From: Gammaproteobacteria bacterium 50_400_T64
Lineage (GTDB): Bacteria; Pseudomonadota; Gammaproteobacteria; Pseudomonadales; Porticoccaceae
Assembly (NCBI GenBank): GCA_002162755.1
Contig: MAAS01000014.1
Span: 124,001-188,000, forward strand
Reading direction: 5' to 3'
Length of the DNA: 64,000 bases
Shown here: piece after piece, positions 1-7,678 of the stretch
Layout: each line of letters begins with the position of its first letter
How positions within the stretch are numbered: position 1 is the stretch's first letter
Notes under the pieces: generated by a model
The model's input: only the letters and a program-made list of their open reading frames with translations
Told to the model about the DNA's origin: nothing
Databases searched by the model: none
Position numbers and translations under genes: made by a program

Positions 1-4
1 GTTA

Positions 5-682
5 ATGACAAAGTTACAGAGCGTAAGGCCGTCAATAAGTAAAGCAGGGCATATTAGCTTGTTTATCCCGCTGCTTCTGCTAGCGCCTCTACTGACTTTT
101 GCTGAGTTGCTAGCAGACACCGCTGTGGGAAACGGAATACAGCTAAGCTTGCCTAAAGAAAATAAATTGATCTACAAGTCTGTTGATGCTCAGGGGCGTG
201 TGAGTTTTGGTGATGAACCCGGCGCAAACACCGTTGAACTTGAAACCCTCGAACGCCCAAGTTATCAACAAAACTCCTCGGCTGAGGAACTGCAAACCCG
301 CCTCGATCAAATGGCTGCAACCACAAAACGTTTACAGGAAGACCGTAAATTACGATCAAAGCTACGCCAGGATGAAGCCGAAGCAAAGAGAAGCCACTAT
401 CAGCCGCCTGTAGTGGTGGTCGAAAATCGTGTTTATCACTCCCCACGTCGCTATCCCTACCTCTACAAACCCCGTCTTGATAGCGGTGAAAAACATCGTG
501 TTTCTCACCTCTCGGGCTCCTTTGTGAGACTTCAGCTTGGCGGCGGCAATTCAACGTTTCGCTATGGGCTTTCGTACGGCAGTCATCAAAAGCACACAGA
601 AAACCCAGGTATTCAAACGCCTTATCGTCGCGAGTCAGGACATATTCGCTCATCAGGCATTATTAAGCGTCGTCAGTATTAA
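5..682 (+). CDS. DUF4124-like exported or membrane-anchored protein
   Basis: 225 residues. A hydrophobic stretch at about residues 15-37 looks like an uncleaved signal or membrane anchor. It is followed by a short segment (about 55-88, LIYKSVDAQGRVSFGDEP) that resembles the DUF4124 pattern, in which a Y/W-K-x-x-D-x-x-G motif precedes a beta-rich fold found in many gammaproteobacterial envelope proteins. Residues 90-128 are charged and likely a coiled coil. The C-terminal 90 residues are basic and rich in Ser, Gly and Tyr, with no recognised domain. The ATG lies four bases from the window edge, so its ribosome-binding site cannot be judged and a longer N-terminus is possible. It converges on the cytochrome b gene with only 18 bases between. 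Function unknown. Confidence 0.6.
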   Translation: MTKLQSVRPSISKAGHISLFIPLLLLAPLLTFAELLADTAVGNGIQLSLPKENKLIYKSVDAQGRVSFGDEPGANTVELETLERPSYQQNSSAEELQTRLDQMAATTKRLQEDRKLRSKLRQDEAEAKRSHYQPPVVVVENRVYHSPRRYPYLYKPRLDSGEKHRVSHLSGSFVRLQLGGGNSTFRYGLSYGSHQKHTENPGIQTPYRRESGHIRSSGIIKRRQY

Positions 683-700
683 ACAGATAGCCTGTACCGC

Positions 701-1468
701 TTATTCGACTTCGTCATCTTTCAAATCGACAGGCTTCTCGGTAAAGGTTTTTTTACCGCTAAACATGGCGGAAATTATATTGTTGTTTTCTTTTAGTTCA
801 GTGATAACGACGGCAACAATGTGCGCAATGATACCCAGACAAAGTAGATAAAAGCCGTATTTATGCGTGTTAATAAAGGGCTTTCGAAATGCCCTCATCT
901 CTTTATAAGCCTCCGGGTCAACGTTTTCTTTCGAACCGGCTTTGAGCTCAGAGAGCTGATGATCCTCACCAGAAGCGGTGACCCATTCAGCAAATTCATG
1001 GCCAAAGGGTGGCAGATACAAATCAGTTCCCGCTAATACCAGGCCGGTGATGGCCTGGGTCGTCAGCAAGATAAAAAGGAAAGTGATCATCAATCTGGCC
1101 AGGGGGTTATGACCGAGGTAGGGCGGTGGACGTTTATCTCTAACTCCCTGAAGATAATCCGTCAGAGCCTTTTTATAGCCTTTACCAAAAGGTAGTATCG
1201 CCGCCCATCTGGCATAGGGGCTACCGATAAAGCCCCAGAGTATTCGCCAACTGAGATTGAAGACAAAAATATAGCCAATATAGGTATGCAGGGTTTTCAG
1301 TAAAATTTTGCCTTCAGAGCTGACACCAAAATCTTTATTAAAAAATATAATGAGTCCCAAGCTTATCAGGCCGATTAGGCATATTACGTTTATCCAGTGG
1401 AAGACTCTTACCGTTCGACCCCACACGGGGTAAGTGGTGAGAATCGCGTTGCTTTCAGTATTATCCAT
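701..1468 (-). CDS. Cytochrome b561-type membrane cytochrome b
   Basis: 255 residues with four hydrophobic segments (about 27-45, 58-80, 125-150, 203-228), matching the di-haem cytochrome b561 / Ni-Fe-hydrogenase b-subunit fold. Candidate haem ligands are H24 (VFHWINV), H61 (LHTYIGY), H202 (NTHKYGF) and H216 (IIAHIV), a spacing typical of this family, which moves electrons between quinone and periplasmic or membrane partners. It is the last gene of a co-directional run with a histidine kinase, cupredoxin, FTR1 permease and an exported protein. Next to an iron permease, it may exchange electrons with imported or periplasmic iron or with the cupredoxin; that partnership is inference. The acidic, cytoplasmic C-terminus (KPVDLKDDEVE) has no known role. 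Confidence 0.82.
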   Translation of the reverse strand: MDNTESNAILTTYPVWGRTVRVFHWINVICLIGLISLGLIIFFNKDFGVSSEGKILLKTLHTYIGYIFVFNLSWRILWGFIGSPYARWAAILPFGKGYKKALTDYLQGVRDKRPPPYLGHNPLARLMITFLFILLTTQAITGLVLAGTDLYLPPFGHEFAEWVTASGEDHQLSELKAGSKENVDPEAYKEMRAFRKPFINTHKYGFYLLCLGIIAHIVAVVITELKENNNIISAMFSGKKTFTEKPVDLKDDEVE

Positions 1469-1532
1469 GCTATGTGCTCCAATATTTATTTAGTGGAGAG
1501 GTCTTTAGGGCCTAAAGGGCGTTAAACCTAAA

Positions 1533-2264
1533 TTAAAACTCATATTCAAGGGAGGTTTTGACGGTGAGATCAGGGCTATCACCGTCAATCCCGAAAATAC
1601 CACCCAACTCCCAGCGTAATTTTTTTGCCTGCCCTAACGTTTCACGCCCCATTATCAATGGGCCAATGCCCTGGTAACCCTCACCTGAGAAGAATTCTAT
1701 GGCAGGCTCAAAGCGAGGGGAATGGCGATAACGCAACTGTAAGGCCAGTTTGCTTTCCAGCTCATCGTCGACCTTGTCCCCCCATTCATAAATCACCGAT
1801 AGATTAACCGTACTGACTAGTCGCCCCCATTCGCGCTCGACAAGTAGTGCACTCGATGCTTCCCATTCATCGCCTTCTTCTTTTTCAAGTTCGAATAGTA
1901 CACCCCAGTCGGCTGAATACTCTCCCTGTTCTGTGATTTGCCATTTAAGCTCCGCTTCATAGGCTTCAATTTCAAGGTTGTCACTACCGTCTTTGGACGT
2001 GATTAAATAGATTTCGCCAAACAAGGTGTCGGAGAATGACTGACCGTAACCCAACTTGTATTTTTGATGATCCTTAAGGTCATCATCCTTTTCGTAGATT
2101 GTTTGCAGCTCAATTTCCGTTTCAAGAGGTTGGACATAAGGGTGATAAATCTTACTTACCACCGAGCCATCCGCCTGTACGGGGAGGGCAGAAAAGATAC
2201 TCAGCAGATAGATAAATATCAGAGAGTACTTTTCTGTTTTTTGAAAATTGTTTTTAACCTTCAT
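1533..2264 (-). CDS. Exported beta-rich protein of the FTR1 locus, probably outer membrane
   Basis: 243 residues. A signal peptide is visible (charged start, hydrophobic core around 14-29, cleavage near PVQA-DGS). The mature part alternates polar and hydrophobic residues in short strands (for example LALQLRYRHSPRFEPAIEFFSG) and ends in Phe after Tyr-Glu, as many outer-membrane barrels do. I recognise no named family. The start overlaps the stop of the FTR1 gene by four bases (ATGA), so translation is probably coupled and the protein likely serves the same iron or metal system. It may be a barrel or an outer-membrane-associated protein; a soluble periplasmic beta protein is the alternative. 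Confidence 0.65.
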   Translation of the reverse strand: MKVKNNFQKTEKYSLIFIYLLSIFSALPVQADGSVVSKIYHPYVQPLETEIELQTIYEKDDDLKDHQKYKLGYGQSFSDTLFGEIYLITSKDGSDNLEIEAYEAELKWQITEQGEYSADWGVLFELEKEEGDEWEASSALLVEREWGRLVSTVNLSVIYEWGDKVDDELESKLALQLRYRHSPRFEPAIEFFSGEGYQGIGPLIMGRETLGQAKKLRWELGGIFGIDGDSPDLTVKTSLEYEF

Positions 2265-3070
2265 ACGTTGTTACTTTCTTCTTTGTTTCTCATTCGACTG
2301 TAGACCTTATAGGAAACAACAGCGGCGATTAGTGAGATAAAAATGCTACCCGTATAAATGCTGACTTGCAGCAGGCTGGGTGTCGCTTCATAACCAATAA
2401 GGGCGTAAAGCAACTGCCCAGGGATAGATGACTCTGATATTAAGCTGGACGTGTTCCAAAGGGGTCTCTGTGAGGGTAGGAAATCAGCCTGCATTAACAG
2501 CTGGCTCGCCTGAGAACACATGCCTGCGCCCACTAAAATCAGTAGGCTGAGAGTGACAACAAGTGCTACTGATTGCTTTAGCGCGCTCAGTAAAAAATAA
2601 AAAAGTGCGCCAAAACTAAAACCAACACTGGCGCCAATAATAGAACCAAGAATGCCACTGCTTAGCGATTCTGTACTCTGTAGAAAGCCGGAGAAAAAAA
2701 TTAATATTTCCGAACCCTCTCGTATAATACTGAGGCAAAGTGCAAATCCCATAAAAAAGGCGAGTGGGGTGTTATTTGTTGTTACACGAAAATACAATCT
2801 AAAAAGCAGTGCTATTAGTACTATTATCACGCCATAAATTAGCACCTGTAATGCTGCATTGATAAGCTCATAGCCCACGCCATTATAAAGATTAGATAAG
2901 GCGCGAAGTTGCCACGCAAAAACAAGTGCGCCAACAATACCGCTGCTAATACTCACACGCAGCCAGGCGTAGCCGATGTTTGAAAGGCGAGTTGCGGCAA
3001 GTAGCGTGGCAATTAGCAGCGCTGCTTCCAGTATTTCTCGCAGTACAATAATCACACTGGTTAATAGCAT
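2261..3070 (-). CDS. FTR1-family iron permease
   Basis: 269 residues, about seven membrane segments. Two copies of the signature R-E-x-x-E are visible: REILE at residues 11-15 in the first helix and REGSE at 117-121 in the fourth. In FTR1/EfeU permeases these glutamates bind iron during transport across the inner membrane. The family usually needs an oxidising or electron-transfer partner, and here a cupredoxin lies immediately upstream (5 bases apart) and a b-type cytochrome downstream. The set resembles the cupredoxin plus permease pairs of Ftr/Fet-type ferrous uptake systems, though P19 (FtrA) and the ferredoxin-like FtrD are not present here. Substrate iron is inferred from the family; another divalent metal is less likely. 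Confidence 0.87.
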   Translation of the reverse strand: MLLTSVIIVLREILEAALLIATLLAATRLSNIGYAWLRVSISSGIVGALVFAWQLRALSNLYNGVGYELINAALQVLIYGVIIVLIALLFRLYFRVTTNNTPLAFFMGFALCLSIIREGSEILIFFSGFLQSTESLSSGILGSIIGASVGFSFGALFYFLLSALKQSVALVVTLSLLILVGAGMCSQASQLLMQADFLPSQRPLWNTSSLISESSIPGQLLYALIGYEATPSLLQVSIYTGSIFISLIAAVVSYKVYSRMRNKEESNNV

Positions 3071-3075
3071 TCTGT

Positions 3076-3423
3076 CTACTCCACTATCACTTTGCCCTGG
3101 GCCGTTTTGGGATTAAACTCACCAAAAAAGGGGTAAATGCCTGGGGGTAGAGGGCCAATGAAAAGGGTGCCTGTACTATTGCCCATAATGACTTTCTCAC
3201 GGTTTAGCTCCCAACTTTCAAACTCTTCGGGTGTGGCATCGAGATTGTGTATGCGTAGTTTGATTTTGGTGTTTGCAGGGATAGTGATTTCAGATGGCTC
3301 AAATAAGTGCTGTTTAATATTTATTTCGACCACCGGTTTCCCCGCCTGGGCTAAAGGTGATAGCAGCACACAAGTCAACGCATAAGTAGTGGAAGGCTTA
3401 GCCCATCGCTTTAATATTCTCAA
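3076..3423 (-). CDS. Periplasmic cupredoxin-domain protein of the FTR1 system
   Basis: 115 residues: a signal peptide (cleavage near AQA-GKPV) and one small cupredoxin-like domain. The stretch EEFESWELNREKVI followed by a Gly-Pro-Leu-Pro-Pro-Gly-Tyr-type loop is characteristic of EfeO/FtrB-type cupredoxins, which bind copper or act as ferroxidase or electron-transfer partner of FTR1 permeases. The usual type I copper set (Cys with two His) is not present: no Cys is seen in the mature domain, so metal binding must differ or be weak, as in several iron-uptake members. It overlaps the kinase stop by four bases and is followed by the permease, which argues for co-translation. Confidence 0.8.
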   Translation of the reverse strand: MRILKRWAKPSTTYALTCVLLSPLAQAGKPVVEINIKQHLFEPSEITIPANTKIKLRIHNLDATPEEFESWELNREKVIMGNSTGTLFIGPLPPGIYPFFGEFNPKTAQGKVIVE

Positions 3424-4766
3424 GAGATTAACCGCCGTTGCTCTATTGAAGTTGGAAATACAATGACAACAGCCAGCCCGGTTTCAAAGTCTGATTCTTT
3501 GAAATAAATCTCCGCCTGATAGAGCTCAACAATCATTTTGATAATGGATAGGCCCAATCCGCTACCCTGTTCATTGGAGTTGTGGCGGTCACCGTCGATG
3601 CGATAAAAGCGCTCAAAAACACGCTCCCGCTCAGCTTCTTTCATTCCAGGGCCAGAATCAATAACACTCAGATCAATCTTGCTACCACTCTTTTCAATAC
3701 GAACTTTAATATGACCCTGTACAGGGGTGTATTTATTGGCATTACTTAATAAGTTTTGCAGCAGGGTGGCAAGTGTGAAGTGATCGCCATTAATGACACA
3801 AGATTCGCCAATCAACTCGATAGACTGTTTCTTGTGCTGAAAAGCACTGTACTGATCGGCAATCACCTGCCTTGCCAGTTCACAAAGGTCGAGCGGAGAC
3901 ATATCTGCCTGATAATGCTCAGGTGAAATACGGTAAAGGTGGAGAATTTGTTCAATCAAGTGCCCCAACCCTGTCGCTTCTTTTTCCAATTGTAAAAGAG
4001 TGGGGTTGTCAGCGGGCAGGTCACTCGCCAAGTTGTGAATATGCAGTTTAAGTGCGGCAATGGGTGTACGCAGTTCGTGGGCCGCATCGGCACTGAGTCG
4101 TCGCTCTCTGGCGACGGAGAGTTCAAGCCTTTCAAACAGAGCATTGATAGCATCGATGACGACTTTTAATTCTTGTGGTGGGTTTTCCAGCGAAAGAATT
4201 GATAAGTCATCGACCTGTTTTTTCTGCAACTCATCGGCGAGGTGTCGCAACAGTCTTAGGCCATGGCCAACAATTATCCAGATAAACAAACCGGCTATGG
4301 GCAGACCGATAAGCGTTGCCGCAACAGATTCAATGACAATGTTATCGGCCAATAAAAAACGGATATCTGCTCGCTCCGCAACAACAATCCAGTATGAAGC
4401 CGCTGTTTCATGGTGAACAAGAATCCGCCAGCGGTAACCATCAAAGTTCTCATCATGAAACCCGTTCTTAAAGGTCGCTACGGGCTGGGAAGGGCTATTG
4501 GCAGAGCGATAAAGTAAGGTATTTTCATCTTGCCAAATTTGGAAGGCGATATGGCTATCGGGTGCTTGCCCTGATGGAGGCTTTTGCTGAGGGCTATTTT
4601 TGCTGTAAATACTGGCAATAAGGCTGGCCGTATCACTTAGCTGTTGGTCAAATAAGGATTCAGCCGCCGCCATACTGGAACGATAACCGTGTAGGGCAGC
4701 GAGAAAACTGGTCAAGGTTATCGCGGACAATACGGCGATAATTAAATAGGACCGAATGGATTTCAA
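3420..4766 (-). CDS. Membrane sensor histidine kinase (QseC/PmrB-like)
   Basis: 448 residues. The N-terminal helix (about 7-28), a periplasmic sensor region of roughly 110 residues, a second helix (about 140-165) and a HAMP-like stretch precede the kinase core. The H-box (LSADAAHELRTPIAAL), N-box (NLLSNANKY), G1 (DSGPGM) and G2 (GSGLGLSII) are all intact, so it should autophosphorylate and pass phosphate to the regulator encoded 27 bases upstream. The reading frame opens with TTG; I see no better start in frame. The cupredoxin gene overlaps its end by four bases. Kinase, regulator and FTR1 genes in one run suggest the pair senses iron, another metal or redox state and controls this operon; the signal is unknown. 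Confidence 0.87.
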   Translation of the reverse strand: MKSIRSYLIIAVLSAITLTSFLAALHGYRSSMAAAESLFDQQLSDTASLIASIYSKNSPQQKPPSGQAPDSHIAFQIWQDENTLLYRSANSPSQPVATFKNGFHDENFDGYRWRILVHHETAASYWIVVAERADIRFLLADNIVIESVAATLIGLPIAGLFIWIIVGHGLRLLRHLADELQKKQVDDLSILSLENPPQELKVVIDAINALFERLELSVARERRLSADAAHELRTPIAALKLHIHNLASDLPADNPTLLQLEKEATGLGHLIEQILHLYRISPEHYQADMSPLDLCELARQVIADQYSAFQHKKQSIELIGESCVINGDHFTLATLLQNLLSNANKYTPVQGHIKVRIEKSGSKIDLSVIDSGPGMKEAERERVFERFYRIDGDRHNSNEQGSGLGLSIIKMIVELYQAEIYFKESDFETGLAVVIVFPTSIEQRRLIS

Positions 4767-4793
4767 GGTGTTTGTAACTTCATTTCGGTAACA

Positions 4794-5453
4794 TTACGAC
4801 TTTGGAATAGTGTAGCCAACACCACGAATTGTTTTAATCAGGCTTGCGCCAAGCTTTTTTCGTAAGTGATGAATATGCACTTCAATAGCATTACTCGCGA
4901 CTTCCTCTCCCCAGCTATAGAGCTTATCTTCTAAACTATCGCGGGTCAGCACTTTACCTGCATTTACCAGAAGAGACTTTAGCATCATATATTCACGACG
5001 TGACAGGTCGACAGGATTACCCTTTTGTATGACTTCTAATGTTGCTGTGTCGAGGGTGATATCCCCAAATTCTATTCTGCTCGAACTGACCATGCCGAGT
5101 CGTCGTTCGAGTACCCGTAGCCGTGCTTCTAGCTCTTCAATTTCAAAAGGCTTACATAAATAATCGTCAGCACCAAGGTCGAGGCCACTAACTTTATCGT
5201 CTACGGAATCACGAGCCGTCAGTATTAGCACGGGCAGTTCACTGTCGAGCTTGCGAATTTGACGCAGTACGTCTAGTCCGTCCATATCGGGCAAGCCAAG
5301 ATCCAGGGTGACAAGATCGGGCTTATCATCTTGTACAGCTCGAAGCGCTTGCTGGCCTTTACTAACATGATTGACACTAAACCCCTTATTCGACAGAGCC
5401 AAGCTCAGACCAGACGCGAGGGATGGATTGTCTTCCACTAGTAGTAGTCGCAC
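4794..5453 (-). CDS. OmpR-family response regulator
   Basis: 219 residues: receiver domain (about 1-115) with the acidic pocket in LVEDN, phosphoacceptor D51 in TLDLGLPD, and K in LCKPFE, then a winged-helix DNA-binding domain (about 125-219) ending in the usual IRGVGYTI motif. It pairs with the downstream kinase. The start is GTG, chosen because AAGGAG lies about 10 bases upstream on the minus strand and because the protein then begins MRLLLVEDN as in the family. A perfect 15-base palindrome (5466-5480) sits directly upstream and could be an autoregulatory site. QseB/PmrA-like by layout; target genes unknown. Confidence 0.9.
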   Translation of the reverse strand: MRLLLVEDNPSLASGLSLALSNKGFSVNHVSKGQQALRAVQDDKPDLVTLDLGLPDMDGLDVLRQIRKLDSELPVLILTARDSVDDKVSGLDLGADDYLCKPFEIEELEARLRVLERRLGMVSSSRIEFGDITLDTATLEVIQKGNPVDLSRREYMMLKSLLVNAGKVLTRDSLEDKLYSWGEEVASNAIEVHIHHLRKKLGASLIKTIRGVGYTIPKS

Positions 5454-5465
5454 TGATTTAGCTCC

Positions 5466-5480
5466 TTAACAGACTGTTAA
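5466..5480. promoter_or_regulatory. Perfect palindrome before the response-regulator gene
   Basis: TTAACAGACTGTTAA: two 7-base arms around a single A, in the 59-base gap between the TPR gene and the response regulator. It partly overlaps the Shine-Dalgarno region of the regulator gene. It could be an operator, perhaps for autoregulation, or part of a small RNA hairpin. No proof of binding; direct repeats, more usual for OmpR-family sites, were not seen. Confidence 0.35.
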
Positions 5481-5512
5481 ACGCGCACTTAGACCTTATG
5501 CCAGATTTATGA

Positions 5513-6172
5513 TCATTGGTTTTTACGTGCCTCGGCCAAAAGTACCGCAATTTCTGCCTGACGACCTTTATCGGCCAAAGGACGCTGGAGGCGTGGCGCT
5601 GCATTTTGCGCTATTAACAAGTGTTGTTCCGCTTTGCTGTAATGCTTTTCACTCAACAGGTATTGGGCATAAAAATAGTTACTGTCGATACCGTCGGGAT
5701 TAATGGCAATCGCTTTTTTCAAAAGTCCCTCAGCTTTATCACCATCCCCAAAGCCTATGGGCCAACCAGGAACCTGATAATAGAGGGTTCCTAAACTGGT
5801 GTAGGCCGAACCCTGTAAGACATTGCCATCAATACTAATAGCCTGGTCTAAATCGACCTTTGCAGCATTGGCGAATTTCAGAGCACCAAGTCCGCCTTTA
5901 ACACCGGCAAATGTAGATTTAATAATGCCAGACCACACCCATATACCTGCCTCATTGACTTGTTCGTTTGTTGCTGCTTCGACATCAGATATCAGTTGTT
6001 CAAAAGCCTTAAGCTGTTTGTCACCTTTCAATTCATAATTTGCAATCGCCCAACGGCTTTGCAGGCTTGAAATGGTCGCCGTAGTATCTTCTCGCATATC
6101 CCCACTATTTTGAGAAATAGCGGCAATGCTGAAAAGGGTAAGACTAAGAATAATCACTATTTGCTTTTTCAT
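5513..6172 (-). CDS. Exported TPR-type protein, TatT-like
   Basis: 219 residues from the ATG at 6172, chosen over an upstream in-frame codon because it gives a clean signal peptide (MKKQIVIILSLTLFSIAAIS) and starts one base after the SDR stop. The body is helical with TPR-like units, for example KAEGLLKKAIAINPDGIDSNYFYAQYLLSEKHYSKAEQHLLIA, similar to the TatT component of TRAP-type transporters. No TRAP permease lies nearby, so a transport role cannot be assumed. It is the last gene of the run that includes the haemolysin-family protein, AMP-ligase, haem-oxygenase-like enzyme and SDR, and may be their periplasmic scaffold or lipid/product-handling protein; this is inference. Confidence 0.72.
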   Translation of the reverse strand: MKKQIVIILSLTLFSIAAISQNSGDMREDTTATISSLQSRWAIANYELKGDKQLKAFEQLISDVEAATNEQVNEAGIWVWSGIIKSTFAGVKGGLGALKFANAAKVDLDQAISIDGNVLQGSAYTSLGTLYYQVPGWPIGFGDGDKAEGLLKKAIAINPDGIDSNYFYAQYLLSEKHYSKAEQHLLIAQNAAPRLQRPLADKGRQAEIAVLLAEARKNQ

Positions 6173-6173
6173 T

Positions 6174-6968
6174 TTAATCCTTGTGGGTTTTAGCCAAGCG
6201 GCGAATAACAGGTAATTGCTTGCGTAGACTGGCGTCAACAAGCATCGGGAGTAGACCATTAAAACGCGCAAAGAACTTTTCCGGCCAACCAATATAACAA
6301 TTCAGACTGTTTTTTTGTAACTGTCTGATCAAGGCTTTGGCCGCTATTATTGGCTCATCAACAGTATTACCCAACTCACTATTGAGATTGGCAACTCGTG
6401 AGCTATTGATTGCAGTATTTGTCGCTCGTGGTGCCAGGTAAAAAACCTGTAAGCCGCTATCGGATAGTTCCCGCCGCAGTGCTTCTGAATAGCCTCGCAA
6501 GCCGAATTTACTGGCACAGTAGGTACTGAATCCAGGATAGCCTATAGCGCCAAAAGTAGAGCCAACATTAACCACGCCACCGTCAGCGCTGCTTTGTAAC
6601 AAGGGTAATAAGCGCTTGGTGACTAAAATAGGTGCGGTGAGATTGATGGACAGGAGTTTTGCAATGTCACTATCACTTTGATCTTCAATCATCTCAAAAG
6701 CGCTGACACCGGCATTATTAATTAACAGGTTGATGGGGCCATTGGAGGAACAATAATCAAAGAGTTGTTTACGGCCATCGTCACTTGAAAGGTCAGCCGC
6801 TATAAATAAATGTTCACCGCTGAGTGAGCTAGCCAGACTCGAAAGTTTACCGGTGTTGCGCCCAACCAGTATCAGTCGTGCACCGTTATTGGCCAGTTCG
6901 TGAGCCATTGCCTGACCAATACCTCCTGAGGCGCCAGTTAGTACAATGGTTTTATTTTGTAGGTTCAC
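6174..6968 (-). CDS. Short-chain dehydrogenase/reductase (SDR)
   Basis: 264 residues of classical SDR type. NAD(P)-binding TGASGGIG at 11-18, NNAG at 84-87, and catalytic S137, Y150 and K154 (YCASK) are all present. The C-terminal extension ending in FARFNGLLPMLVDASLRKQLPVIRR is hydrophobic/basic and could sit on a membrane, as in SDRs acting on lipids. Start is GTG at 6966-6968. A run of eleven G residues (minus strand) lies four bases upstream, exactly where the ribosome-binding site should be. The neighbouring AMP-ligase and metalloenzyme suggest that the substrate is a fatty-acyl-derived ketone, aldehyde or alcohol; the actual substrate is unknown. Confidence 0.88.
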   Translation of the reverse strand: MNLQNKTIVLTGASGGIGQAMAHELANNGARLILVGRNTGKLSSLASSLSGEHLFIAADLSSDDGRKQLFDYCSSNGPINLLINNAGVSAFEMIEDQSDSDIAKLLSINLTAPILVTKRLLPLLQSSADGGVVNVGSTFGAIGYPGFSTYCASKFGLRGYSEALRRELSDSGLQVFYLAPRATNTAINSSRVANLNSELGNTVDEPIIAAKALIRQLQKNSLNCYIGWPEKFFARFNGLLPMLVDASLRKQLPVIRRLAKTHKD

Positions 6969-6971
6969 AAT

Positions 6972-6982
6972 CCCCCCCCCCC
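6972..6982 (-). repeat. G11 homopolymer at the SDR ribosome-binding site
   Basis: Eleven consecutive C on the plus strand, read as G11 in the mRNA, end four bases before the GTG start of the SDR gene. The tract itself is the only purine-rich sequence available for ribosome binding. Homopolymers of this length slip during replication in many bacteria and change expression, so this is a candidate phase-variable element; it could also be a sequencing artefact in length. Confidence 0.6.
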
Positions 6983-7006
6983 GGGTATTTTGTTTCTGTT
7001 TGTTCT

Positions 7007-7678
7007 TTAAAGCGCAATCGCCTGGCCCTGTTCCGGCGTAAGGCTGCGAAAAACATCACCGTAAAGGCGATAAAAAACTTGTGCGCTGTGAACGATTAAT
7101 GCCTGCTCCTCTGGTTCGGTAATTTGATCCATTAAACCGGCAAACAATTTTACGTGCTCAATATCGAGAGCACCGTGGGAACGTAAATAATGAAAGGCAT
7201 TATCGGGTAGCTCAAGAGCGGTTTGTATAGCACTGGCGGCTGAATCAGCCATGTGAATACTGGTGCCTTCCAACACTTGCACCATGCCAAAAAACCCCAG
7301 GGGGTTGATGCGTTGTATCGTGTCATAGGCGTAGGCAACTAATAACTCTGTCGCCAGATTGGGTGCCTTTAGGCGCGCTTTATCGGGGTCGAAGCCAGCG
7401 GCAGCGATGTCATCAAGAATCCATTGTTCATGACCGAGTTCTTCTTCTATATATTCGACGACGGCCTTGAGCAGCCAGCTTTTGTCATCGGGCAAACGCG
7501 CACCCATCGCCATTAATAAGGGTACGGTGTGTTTAACGTGTTGGTAAGCCTGGCTGAGAAAGGCGGCGTAGTCTTCTCGACAGATATCACCGCTAAACAC
7601 GCGGGCAAAAATGGGGGCCGCCATTAAGTATTGGCGCTCGTTTTCAGTTTGTTGCTGAAGTGAATCGTAGAATGCCAT
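7007..7678 (-). CDS. Haem-oxygenase-like iron-containing redox enzyme
   Basis: 223 residues, wholly helical, of the 'iron-containing redox enzyme' branch of the TenA/haem-oxygenase-like superfamily. Possible metal ligands are E80 and H83 (EELGH), E137 (VLEGTS), and D172 and H175 (LDIEH), a set arranged like that of haem-oxygenase-like diiron oxidases (HDOs). Those enzymes include fatty-acid decarboxylase UndA and N-oxygenases, so oxygenation, desaturation or C-C cleavage of an acyl or amino substrate is plausible. The ATG overlaps the stop of the AMP-ligase gene (TAATG), so the two are probably co-translated and may act on the same substrate in sequence. A TenA-like thiaminase role is less likely because no thiamine genes are near. 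Confidence 0.75.
   Translation of the reverse strand: MAFYDSLQQQTENERQYLMAAPIFARVFSGDICREDYAAFLSQAYQHVKHTVPLLMAMGARLPDDKSWLLKAVVEYIEEELGHEQWILDDIAAAGFDPDKARLKAPNLATELLVAYAYDTIQRINPLGFFGMVQVLEGTSIHMADSAASAIQTALELPDNAFHYLRSHGALDIEHVKLFAGLMDQITEPEEQALIVHSAQVFYRLYGDVFRSLTPEQGQAIAL

Noticed and set aside
153-653. Long open frames opposite real genes, here and elsewhere (for example 15866-16387 and 25034-25648)
   Set aside because: They run antisense to genes with clear families, lack ribosome-binding sites and have no recognisable domains.
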